Shown here: positions 1 through 6,867 of the stretch, piece by piece
Layout: each line of letters starts with the position of its first letter
Numbering within the stretch: position 1 is the first letter of the stretch
From: Fibrobacter succinogenes
GTDB lineage: Bacteria; Fibrobacterota; Fibrobacteria; Fibrobacterales; CADBQJ01
Length of the DNA: 7,939 nucleotides
Direction: 5' to 3'
Assembly: GCA_902796785.1 (NCBI GenBank)
Contig: CADBQJ010000177.1
Coordinates: forward strand, 1-7,939
The notes under the pieces: model-generated
Databases searched by the model: none
What the model saw: the letters and a program-made list of their open reading frames with translations, nothing else
What the model was told of the DNA's origin: nothing
Position numbers and translations under genes: made by a program

Positions 1-25
1 GACGCGTCTTCATTGCACACTCCCG

Positions 26-46
26 AAAAATCGCGGCGCGGCCGCG
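26..46 (-). terminator. Intrinsic terminator downstream of priA
   Basis: Read on the minus strand, CGCGGC, a CGC triloop and GCCGCG form a perfect 6-bp GC stem (bases 46-41 with 37-32). An A and five T residues follow at once (bases 30-26). The stem begins 28 nt after the priA stop codon. A GC stem followed by a T-run is the standard form of a Rho-independent terminator. The stem is short, so efficiency is uncertain. Confidence 0.6.
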
Positions 47-73
47 GACGATCCGCCATTCATAATAGCATTG

Positions 74-2113
74 TCACATCATGCTTTGGGGATCCACGTT
101 CGCCCGGAGCTGGATTGTTTTTGGGAGTTTTAGTTCTTTTTTGACGATTTGGACCGCGGTCCGGACGCGCGAGGACTCCCTGCCCTTGACCAGCAGCCGG
201 TAGCGGTACCTGTTGCGCACGCGGAAGACCGGCGCCTCGGCCGGGCCCAGCACCTCGATTCCCTCCCACCTGCGGCGGCGGATCCCCTCGCGCGCCAGTT
301 CGGCGGCCCGCGCGGCCAGGTCCAGCGTCTCGTCGCGGCGCGGGCCCGAGAGCTCGATCGTCGCGGCGCGCGCGAAGGGAGGATAGCCGAAGCGGGCGCG
401 GTCCTCGCGGAGCAGCGCGCGCGCCCCCTCGTAGTCGTGGTTCAGCGCGAAGCGCATCACCGGGTCGTCGGGAAGGTGCGTCTGGACGATCACCTCGCCC
501 GGCTCGTCGCCGCGGCCCGCGCGGCCGGCGACCTGCGCGACCAGCTGGAACATCCGCTCGCCCGCGCGGAAGTCGGGGACCGTCAGCGTGGCGTCCGCGG
601 CGGCCACGCCCACCAGGCGCACCCGCGGGAAGTCGTGCCCCTTCGCCACCATCTGCGTGCCGAGCAGCACGTCGGCCTCGCCGTTCCGGAAGGCCTCCAG
701 GATGCGCTCCATCTCCCCCGCCTTCGCGGTGGTGTCGCGGTCCAGCCGCAGGACGCGCAGCCCGGGAATCCACTTGAGCAGCTCCTCCTCCAGCTGCTCG
801 ATGCCGAAGCCCACGGGGACGAACTCGGTTCCCCCGCAGCGGGCGCAGGGCGTCTTGAGGGAGAGAAGCCGCTCGCACTGGTGGCACTTGAGGACCTTTC
901 CCGCGCGGTGGTAGACGAGCGCCACGTCGCAGTCGGGGCAGCGCGCCGTCTCGCCGCAGGAGACGCAGGTCCACGCGGGTGCGAAGCCGCGCCGGTTGTG
1001 CAGCAGGATGGCCTGGCCGCCCTCGTCGCGCGTCTTCTGGACGGCCTCGCGCAGGCGGGGGCTGAGCAGCGGCGCGCCGTAGTCGCGGAGCGAACCGCGC
1101 ATGTCGACGATCTCCACGGAGGGAAGCGGGCGCCCGGACGCGCGGCGGTCCAGCCGGAGCAGCGTCAGCTTTCCGGCGTCGGCCAGCTCGCGGCTTTCGA
1201 GCGACGGCGTGGCGGAGCCCAGCACGATCGGGATCTTCAGCTGCCGCGCGCGCCAGAGCATGGCGTCGCGGGCGTTGTAGAAGGGGGTGAGGTCCTCCTG
1301 CTTGTAGGAGGAGTCGTGCTCCTCGTCGACCACGACCAGCCCGAGCTTCCGCATGGGCAGGAGCGAGGCGGAGCGGGTCCCCATCAGCACGCGGCACTCG
1401 CCCGAAAGGGCGCGGCGCCAGATCTCCTTGCGCACCCCGTCGGGCAGGCCGGAGTGGAAGAGCTCCACGCGCTCGCCGACCAGCCGGACGAAGGCGTCGC
1501 GGGTCTGGCGGGTGAGCGAGATCTCGGGGACGAGGACCAGGCAGTTCCTCCCCTCGTCGAGCGTCCGGCGGACCAGCTCGGCGTAGACGCGCGTCTTGCC
1601 GCTGCCGGTGACCCCCTGGAGCAGGAACGGGGCGTAGCCCTTCCCGGCGGCCAGCACGGCGCGGACGGCGGCCTCCTGGTCGGCGTTGAGCGGCGGCGGA
1701 TCGGCCGGCGGGATCTCCATCTCCATCCGCCTGAGCACGGCCGCGCTGCGCTTCTCCAGCGTCCCCTTCGCGAGCATCTCCAGGACCCACGAGGGCAGCG
1801 CGGCGCCCGCCAGGCGGCAGGGCGAGGCCAGGTAGTAGTCGGCCATCCAGGCGAGGAAGGCGACCCAGCCGGGGCCCAGCGACGGCCACCCTTCGGGGCG
1901 CTCCAGGAACTGGATCTTCCCCGGGTCGATTTCCGGCTTTTCCGCGGAAACGGCCCAGACCAGCCCCGCGACCCCCTTGCGGCTCCCGACGGGGACCCGC
2001 ACCAGCTGCCCGACCTCGACGTCGCCGGCCTCCGGGGGAACGGCGTAGCTCAGGAGCATCTCCATCCCGGAGGGGATGGCCACGTCGGCCCACATTTGTT
2101 GCTTTTCGTTCAC
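74..2113 (-). CDS. priA: Primosomal protein N' (replication restart helicase PriA)
   Basis: A superfamily 2 3'-to-5' DNA helicase that recognises stalled forks and D-loops and starts primosome assembly so that DnaB can be reloaded. The 679 residues show an N-terminal 3'-end-binding region (about 7-110), Walker A GVTGSGKT (167-174), the Walker B box DEEH (263-266), and motif III region GSATPS (299-304). Eight cysteines sit in four pairs (C383/C386, C392/C395, C410/C413, C423/C426) and form the two zinc sites typical of PriA. GTQMVAKGHDFP (485-496) and QVAGRAGR (527-534) are the late helicase motifs. Length is normal for the family. The longest frame starts at GTG 2113. ATG at 2095 (protein starting MWADVAIP) matches the usual PriA N-terminus at least as well, and neither start has a good Shine-Dalgarno site. 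The gene is divergent from the DUF349 gene and appears intact. Confidence 0.97.
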   Translation of the reverse strand: MNEKQQMWADVAIPSGMEMLLSYAVPPEAGDVEVGQLVRVPVGSRKGVAGLVWAVSAEKPEIDPGKIQFLERPEGWPSLGPGWVAFLAWMADYYLASPCRLAGAALPSWVLEMLAKGTLEKRSAAVLRRMEMEIPPADPPPLNADQEAAVRAVLAAGKGYAPFLLQGVTGSGKTRVYAELVRRTLDEGRNCLVLVPEISLTRQTRDAFVRLVGERVELFHSGLPDGVRKEIWRRALSGECRVLMGTRSASLLPMRKLGLVVVDEEHDSSYKQEDLTPFYNARDAMLWRARQLKIPIVLGSATPSLESRELADAGKLTLLRLDRRASGRPLPSVEIVDMRGSLRDYGAPLLSPRLREAVQKTRDEGGQAILLHNRRGFAPAWTCVSCGETARCPDCDVALVYHRAGKVLKCHQCERLLSLKTPCARCGGTEFVPVGFGIEQLEEELLKWIPGLRVLRLDRDTTAKAGEMERILEAFRNGEADVLLGTQMVAKGHDFPRVRLVGVAAADATLTVPDFRAGERMFQLVAQVAGRAGRGDEPGEVIVQTHLPDDPVMRFALNHDYEGARALLREDRARFGYPPFARAATIELSGPRRDETLDLAARAAELAREGIRRRRWEGIEVLGPAEAPVFRVRNRYRYRLLVKGRESSRVRTAVQIVKKELKLPKTIQLRANVDPQSMM

Positions 2114-2135
2114 TTTGCGCCCCGGGGGTCGCGAT

Positions 2136-2151
2136 TATTTATAGTTATTTT
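2136..2151. promoter_or_regulatory. AT-rich patch in divergent intergenic region, possible -10 elements
   Basis: The 114-bp gap between priA and the DUF349 gene holds a run of A/T bases that stands out from the GC-rich surroundings. TATAGT at 2140-2145 (plus strand) and TATAAA at 2143-2138 (minus strand) each match five of six positions of the sigma-70 -10 consensus. They overlap, so the two directions may compete. I could not find a good -35 box at 16-18 bp for either one. Promoter activity is therefore inferred mainly from the divergent layout and base composition. Confidence 0.35.
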
Positions 2152-2166
2152 CGGAGGGTTCCTCCG
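2152..2166 (+). other. Small hairpin in the 5' leader of the DUF349 gene
   Basis: CGGAGG, a GTT loop and CCTCCG form a perfect 6-bp stem between the AT-rich patch and the DUF349 start. The stem includes a GGAGG Shine-Dalgarno-like sequence, which lies 11 nt before ATG 2169, the start of a possible 20-codon leader ORF. No T-run follows, so it does not look like a terminator. Its role is unknown. Confidence 0.4.
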
Positions 2167-2227
2167 CCATGCGGGGGGACGTTTCCGCTTTTTCGCGCGC
2201 CGTGTTCCCGATCCCGGAGAGAATCCG

Positions 2228-4951
2228 ATGAGCCTTTTCGACCTGTTCCTGCCCCAGTGGAAGAAAAGCGACCCCGACGTCCGCCTGCGCGCCGTGCGCG
2301 AAATGCGGACGGAACAGCAGGACCTGCTGCGCGACGTCGCCCGGAAGGACGCCGACCCCCGCGTGCGCCGGGCCGCCCTGCAGAAGATCGACGACCTCGA
2401 CGCGCTCGTCACGGTCGAACGGACCGAAACCGACCCCGAAATCAAGGCCTTCCTCCGGCAGAAGATCTCCGCCGGCGCGCTCCGCCTGCTGAAGACGACC
2501 GCCGACCCCTCCCGGATCGACCTCTGGTTCCCGCGCGTCCGCGACAACTCCGCGCTGGAGACGCTGCTGCAGAACGCCGCGCTCCCGGAGATCCGCCTGC
2601 TGTGCGCGGAGAAGACGAACCGCGAGCAGGCGCTGGCCCACGCCGCGCGCCAGGATGCCGACGAACGGGTGGCCTCCGCCGCCCTGGCCAAGGTCTCGAA
2701 GGAGGAGTTCCTCTCCGAGATCGCCCGCTCCGCCCGCCACGACTCCGTGCGCGCCGAGGCCGCGCGGCGCCTGGACGAGATCGCCCGCGCCCGCTCCTCC
2801 GAGCGCGAGACGCAGCTGGCCGCGCGGCGCGTCTCCGCGCTGAAGGCCACGCTCCGCCGCTACGCCGAGGAGTTCCACCTGGCCGCGATGGAGGAGAGCG
2901 TGCTGGAGCTGGTCGCCGAGGCGAAGGCGATGGCCGCCTCCGAAGGCGACGCCGAGCTGGACGAGCTGGCGAAGCGGATCGAGGCGAAGCTGGAGGCCGA
3001 GCGGAACGCGCAGGCCAAGCTGGCCGCCCAGGCCGCGCTCGAGCGCGAGCAGCGCTCCCGCCTGGAGGAGATCCTCGCCGACCTGCAGTCGCTGGTCCAC
3101 CTGGCCGGCGCCCCCGACGAGGCCCGCGCCCGGTTCGAGGAACTCCGCCGCCGCTGGACCGACGGCGCGAGCGAGGTCTCGCAGTCCGTGCTGGCGCGGC
3201 TCGCCCCCAGGTTCGACGAGACGAGCGGGAAGATCCTCGCGCTCTTCGGCGCCGAGGAGGAGAAGGCCGAGCGCGCCCGCGCCGAGCTGAAGGAAAGGCT
3301 CCGCGCCGAGAAGGAGCGCGCGGAATCCGAGGCGCGGAAGAAGGCCGACGAGGCGCGCGCCGCGTTCAAGGCCAAGCTCGACGCGCTCGAGGAGCTGGTC
3401 GCCAAGGTGCGCGACCTGGATCCCGAGACCGAGTTCGACGGCGCCGTCGAGAAGCTGCGCGAATACCGCAAACGGTGGAACGAGATCGTCGGCGACGAGC
3501 GCGAGAAGTTCGGCAAGGCCTGGAAGCGCTTCCGCCAGGCCGCCTCCGCCTTCCAGGAGGTGGAGGAGTGGGAGCAGTGGCACAACCAGCGCGAGAAGGA
3601 GGCGCTGGTCGAGGAGGCCGAGGCGCTCGCCGGAAAGGACGACGAGAAGACCATCGTCGCCGAGGTCGAGCGGCTGAAGCGCGCCTGGCGCAACGCGGGC
3701 AGCGTGGCCCGCGAGAAGCACGAGGCGCTGCGCGAGCGGTTCGGCGCCGCCGTCGACGCCGCCCTCTCGAAGTGCGCCGGCTACCTGCAGGGGCTCGAGG
3801 AGGAGAAGGCCCGCAACCTCGAGCTCAAGAAGGCCATGCTCGAGGAGATCCGCTCCTTCGTGGAGACCACCGCCGCCGACGGAGCGGCGGCGCGCGAGAT
3901 GAAGGCGTTCCAGGACAAGTGGCGCGCCGTCGGACAGGTCCCCGGCGCCGAGGAGAACGAGGCGCTCTGGGCCGAATACAGGAAGCTGACCTCCGCCTTC
4001 TTCGAAAAGCGCCGCGAGCGCATGAAGGAGGAGAAGACGGACCGCCTGGCCGCGCTGGAGCTCAAGACCCGCCTGTGCGAAGAGGCGGAGGCGCTCTCCG
4101 GCTCCGCGGAATGGAGCGCGACGGCCGAGAAGTTCAAGGCGCTGCAGGAGCGGTGGAAGGCGATCGGCCCGGTGCCGCGCAAGGATTCCGACGCGATCTG
4201 GGCCCGCTTCCGCGCCGCCTGCGACCTCTTCTTCGACGCCAAGCGCGACCACTTCGAGGCGCTCGACGAGACGCGCCGGAAGAACCTCGCCGCCAAGGGC
4301 GAAATCTGCGACCGGCTGGAGGCGCTGGGCCCGGAAACGGACGGCGCCGTTCTCGCCGAGGCGCTCCGGCTGGCCCGCGAGGAATGGAAGGCGATCGGGG
4401 CGGTCCCCCGCAAGGACGCCGACGCGGTCCAGGCCCGCTTCCGCGACGCGCAGGACCGGCTGGTCGACGCCGCCCGCGCCGCCTCGCCCGAGTTCCGCGC
4501 CGCGACCGACGCCGCGCTCGAACGCAAGCGCGCGCTTCTGGAACGGGCGCGCGCGGTCGCCGGCTCGAACGACTGGAACGCCACGGCGAAGACGCTCGCG
4601 GAGATCCGCGGCGAATGGGCCGCGCTCGACCGCGCGGGCAGCGCGGAGAACCCGCTCTCGGACGAGTTCGACGCCCTCTGCGACGGCTTCTTCTCGCGCC
4701 GCCGCGAGCAGTTCGAAATCCAGGAACAGAGCCGCCTGAACAACCTCGACCGCAAGATGGTCCTGGTGGAGCAGGCGGAACGGCTCGCCGCCAGGGGCCC
4801 CAGCGAAGAGGCCCGGCGCGAGGCGAAGATGATGCGCAGGCAGTGGAAGGAGATCGGCCCGGTGCCCCGGAAGGAATCCGAGAGGATCTGGGAACGGTTC
4901 AACGCCGCCTGCAACGCCCTTTTCGAGGACAAGGAGTCCAGCGATGACTAA
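2228..4951 (+). CDS. HEAT/coiled-coil/DUF349-repeat protein
   Basis: A 907-residue protein with no signal peptide or membrane segment, so probably cytoplasmic. Residues 1 to about 190 look like degenerate HEAT-type helical repeats (for example DPDVRLRAVREM and ADPRVRRAALQKI). Residues about 190-410 are rich in Glu, Arg, Lys and Ala and look like coiled coil. The rest is a series of DUF349 units around a conserved W-K-x-I-G-x-V-P-R-K core. The core Trp falls at residues 310, 417, 487, 565, 643, 720, 797 and 873. The spacing after 417 is 70-78 residues. Units at 643, 720 and 873 are closest to consensus; those at 310, 417 and 797 are degenerate. DUF349 proteins occur in several phyla and their biochemical role is not established; I infer only a helical scaffold. 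ATG 2228 is chosen because GGAGAG (2216-2221) lies 6 nt upstream, although the frame stays open far upstream. The gene overlaps the next by 8 bp. Confidence 0.92.
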   Translation: MSLFDLFLPQWKKSDPDVRLRAVREMRTEQQDLLRDVARKDADPRVRRAALQKIDDLDALVTVERTETDPEIKAFLRQKISAGALRLLKTTADPSRIDLWFPRVRDNSALETLLQNAALPEIRLLCAEKTNREQALAHAARQDADERVASAALAKVSKEEFLSEIARSARHDSVRAEAARRLDEIARARSSERETQLAARRVSALKATLRRYAEEFHLAAMEESVLELVAEAKAMAASEGDAELDELAKRIEAKLEAERNAQAKLAAQAALEREQRSRLEEILADLQSLVHLAGAPDEARARFEELRRRWTDGASEVSQSVLARLAPRFDETSGKILALFGAEEEKAERARAELKERLRAEKERAESEARKKADEARAAFKAKLDALEELVAKVRDLDPETEFDGAVEKLREYRKRWNEIVGDEREKFGKAWKRFRQAASAFQEVEEWEQWHNQREKEALVEEAEALAGKDDEKTIVAEVERLKRAWRNAGSVAREKHEALRERFGAAVDAALSKCAGYLQGLEEEKARNLELKKAMLEEIRSFVETTAADGAAAREMKAFQDKWRAVGQVPGAEENEALWAEYRKLTSAFFEKRRERMKEEKTDRLAALELKTRLCEEAEALSGSAEWSATAEKFKALQERWKAIGPVPRKDSDAIWARFRAACDLFFDAKRDHFEALDETRRKNLAAKGEICDRLEALGPETDGAVLAEALRLAREEWKAIGAVPRKDADAVQARFRDAQDRLVDAARAASPEFRAATDAALERKRALLERARAVAGSNDWNATAKTLAEIRGEWAALDRAGSAENPLSDEFDALCDGFFSRRREQFEIQEQSRLNNLDRKMVLVEQAERLAARGPSEEARREAKMMRRQWKEIGPVPRKESERIWERFNAACNALFEDKESSDD

Positions 4952-6068
4952 GACCAAGCTTCCCCTGATTTTCGCCGCGCTCGCCGGCGTCGCCACGCTC
5001 GTCTGCTGCGGCGACGACGCGGACTACGAGGAACCCGCCCCCTCCTTCGAGGGCAACTACGCCGCCTTCGACTCCAAGGACAAGGAGCTGGGGATCGTCC
5101 GGATCGAACGGCTGGCGATCACCCTGGAGCTCGGCGACTGCGAGGCCGCGGGGCGCTGGGAGGCCGGCGTCAAGGACTCCTCCTTCTCGTTCTCCCTCTC
5201 CGCCCTGCCGAAGGCCTGCAAGGGCGTCGTCCCGCAGGAAGGCTCCTGGCGCTGGGCGTTCGGCGGCGACACGCTGCTCCTCTCCGACGAGAAGGGGCTC
5301 GCCCTCTCGCTCGTGCGGCTCGACAGCCTGCCCGAAAAGCCCGGCAGCTGCGCCGTCCCCGAAGACACCTCCGTCGTCTCGGCGCTGGAGCCCGACGAAC
5401 TGACGAACGGCGTGATCGAGGCCGGCGAATGCCAGTGGTACTCCGCGACCGTCACCGCCGCCGCCGACCTGCTGCAGTGGCTCGACGGCCACATGCTCAG
5501 CACCGACACCTACGCGCGCATCGCGCTCCGCGTCTACGACGACGACGGGAAGAAGCTCTACGACGTCGACGGCGCCGCCCAGCAGCGCGAAATGGATCCC
5601 GGCCGGATCCTCCTCCGCGTGGGCGGCGAGGACTCCACCCAGGCCGGGCGCTACCGCGTCGGCCTCTTCGCCCGGCCCGACACCACGATGAGCTCCGAGG
5701 CGCTCTCCTCCTCGTCCGAGGAGATCTCCAGCTCCTCCTCCCGCGCCGTGGTGGAACTGGTGCTCGACTCGCTCTACGACGAAGTGGTCTTCGACGAGCA
5801 CGACACCATCTGGTTCCGCGCCGCCACCAAGACCGACAAGCAGTACACCATCACCTGCCTCGACATGTACTCGGCCAAGGTGGTCGGCCTCTACGGCTCC
5901 GACGTCATCCTGGACGTCTTCGGCTCCGACCGCTCGACCGTCATCGAGGAGGGGCTCGACTTCAACGGCGTGAGCACCGCGAAGTTCGAGGCCACCGGCT
6001 CCACCACGTGGATCGCCGTGCGGATGAACCTGCTGAACGGCTTCTTCGGGCTGATGCTGACCGACTAG
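4944..6068 (+). CDS. Putative lipoprotein with serine-rich linker
   Basis: A 374-residue exported protein that I cannot assign to a named family. Residues 1-22 form a lipoprotein signal peptide: KTK, a hydrophobic stretch, then LVCCGDD. C22 is the likeliest lipidated residue, which places an unusual Cys at -1. Residues about 35-130 form a first region. Residues about 150-243 and 270-372 look like two beta-rich domains, each with a pattern recalling bacterial pre-peptidase C-terminal (PPC) domains, a weak resemblance judged by eye. A Ser/Glu linker at 250-266 joins them. The start ATG 4944 lies within the 3' end of the DUF349 gene (ATGACTAA overlap) and has AAGGAG at 4931-4936, 7 nt upstream. 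The stop abuts the rsmE start. A structural or cell-surface role is possible; no catalytic motif is visible. Confidence 0.85.
   Translation: MTKTKLPLIFAALAGVATLVCCGDDADYEEPAPSFEGNYAAFDSKDKELGIVRIERLAITLELGDCEAAGRWEAGVKDSSFSFSLSALPKACKGVVPQEGSWRWAFGGDTLLLSDEKGLALSLVRLDSLPEKPGSCAVPEDTSVVSALEPDELTNGVIEAGECQWYSATVTAAADLLQWLDGHMLSTDTYARIALRVYDDDGKKLYDVDGAAQQREMDPGRILLRVGGEDSTQAGRYRVGLFARPDTTMSSEALSSSSEEISSSSSRAVVELVLDSLYDEVVFDEHDTIWFRAATKTDKQYTITCLDMYSAKVVGLYGSDVILDVFGSDRSTVIEEGLDFNGVSTAKFEATGSTTWIAVRMNLLNGFFGLMLTD
5691..5741 (+). other. Serine/glutamate low-complexity linker (lineage marker)
   Basis: These 17 codons encode residues 250-266 of the lipoprotein, reading SSEALSSSSEEISSSSS. Twelve of the 17 residues are Ser, using a mix of TCC, TCG and AGC codons. 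Linkers of this SSSSEEISSSSS type between domains of exported proteins are a recurrent feature of Fibrobacter. This is the main reason for placing the window in Fibrobacterota. Confidence 0.8.
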
Positions 6069-6785
6069 ATGCACCTCGACGAGACTCCCCTGTTCGCCCC
6101 GCTGAAGGGGCTGGACGCCGGAAGCGAAGCGGTCCTGGACGACTCCGAGCTCGCCCACCTGAAGGTCTTCCGGCTGGAGGCGGGCGACACGCTGGAGCTG
6201 GTGGACGGCGAAGGCGGCCGGGCGACGGCCCGCGTGGTCCAGCCCAAGCGCGGACTGCTGGTCCTGGAGAGCCCCGTCTCGCGCGAGGCGGCGCGGCCCG
6301 CGGCCCCGGCGCTCGCGATGGGGATCCTGAAGGGAAGCGCGCTCGAGGAGACCTTCGACCACTGCGCCCAGACCCCGCTCAGGGCCTTCCAGCCGCTCTG
6401 GTGCGACTTCGGCCAGCGCGCCCGCGGAGGCGACGCGGCCGAGGGGCTGGTCCGCCGGCTGCGCGCCAAGGCGCGGGTGGCCCTGAAGCAGTCGCGCCAG
6501 CTCTGGGCGACGGAGATCCTCGAGCCGACGACTCCCGAAAAGTGGCTGGCCGCGCACGCGGACCCGATCCTCCTGCTCGACGAGCGCGGGGAACGCGCGC
6601 CCGCGGTTCCCGCCTCGCCGTGGCTGCTCTGCGGCCCCGAAGGCGGCTTCTCGGAACGCGAGCTCGCCCTGTTCGAGCCACGCGCGACGCTATTTTCGCT
6701 CGGTCCCGTCCGCCTGCGCGCGAAAACGGCCCCGATTCTCGCGCTCGGGGCCCTTGCCGCGTTTGAATCAGGGATTAGGGATTAG
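6069..6785 (+). CDS. rsmE: 16S rRNA (uracil(1498)-N3)-methyltransferase RsmE
   Basis: RsmE uses S-adenosylmethionine to methylate N3 of U1498 in 16S rRNA, near the decoding centre. It is a SPOUT-class enzyme with an N-terminal PUA-like domain. The 238 residues fit the family length of about 240. The N-terminal part shows LAHLKVFRLEAGDTLELVDG (28-47), like the family's HL..VLRL..GD pattern. KQSRQLW (140-146) matches the K/E-Q-S-x-R segment. GPEGGFSERE (189-198) and LGPVRLRAKTAP (211-222) form the knotted cofactor site. The usual T-E-L-G motif of the middle region is replaced by AQTPL (100-104), and LR.ETA is LRAKTA, so the protein is divergent. ATG 6069 directly follows the TAG of the lipoprotein gene with no Shine-Dalgarno site, which suggests translational coupling. 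The last codons and the stop lie inside a GGGATTA repeat. Confidence 0.93.
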   Translation: MHLDETPLFAPLKGLDAGSEAVLDDSELAHLKVFRLEAGDTLELVDGEGGRATARVVQPKRGLLVLESPVSREAARPAAPALAMGILKGSALEETFDHCAQTPLRAFQPLWCDFGQRARGGDAAEGLVRRLRAKARVALKQSRQLWATEILEPTTPEKWLAAHADPILLLDERGERAPAVPASPWLLCGPEGGFSERELALFEPRATLFSLGPVRLRAKTAPILALGALAAFESGIRD

Positions 6786-6820
6786 GGATTAAGGGAATAA
6801 TCGCCTTCGGCATACAAGCA

Positions 6821-6845
6821 AAAGGGCTCCTTTCCGGAGCCCTTT
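6821..6845 (+). terminator. Intrinsic (probably bidirectional) terminator after rsmE
   Basis: AAAGGGCTCC (6821-6830) and GGAGCCCTTT (6836-6845) form a perfect 10-bp stem with a 5-nt TTTCC loop. The A-tract before and T-tract after allow function in both directions. The T-tract is three bases in the plus direction and four in the minus direction. It lies 35 nt after the rsmE stop and should end the DUF349-lipoprotein-rsmE transcript. Confidence 0.7.
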
Positions 6846-6853
6846 CCATTATC

Positions 6854-6867
6854 AAGCGCGAAGCGCG
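6854..6867 (+). repeat. Tandem AAGCGCG pair forming a GCGAAGC mini-hairpin
   Basis: AAGCGCG is repeated exactly in tandem at 6854-6860 and 6861-6867. The junction gives GCGC-GAA-GCGC, a 4-bp stem with a GAA triloop, and contains GCGAAGC at 6858-6864. That heptamer is known from DNA biophysics as an exceptionally stable mini-hairpin. Any role here is inference. Confidence 0.5.

Noticed and set aside
149..4951. A 1600-codon plus-strand open frame across the antisense of priA and the DUF349 gene
   Set aside because: Only 2228-4951 is a real gene. The upstream part is the antisense of priA, kept open by high GC content, and its translation is Arg/Ala/Gly-rich with no recognisable domain.
2135..4996. 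A 953-codon minus-strand open frame opposite the DUF349 gene
   Set aside because: The translation is Leu/Gly/Ala/Arg-rich and mirrors the codon bias of the plus-strand gene, while the plus strand has DUF349 motifs and a Shine-Dalgarno site.
4899..6557. A 552-codon minus-strand open frame opposite the lipoprotein and rsmE
   Set aside because: It lies antisense to two well-supported genes with proper starts and motifs, and has no recognisable domain of its own.
5429..6766. A 445-codon plus-strand frame overlapping the lipoprotein and rsmE
   Set aside because: An Arg/Pro-rich shadow frame of the real genes, with no motif and no plausible start.
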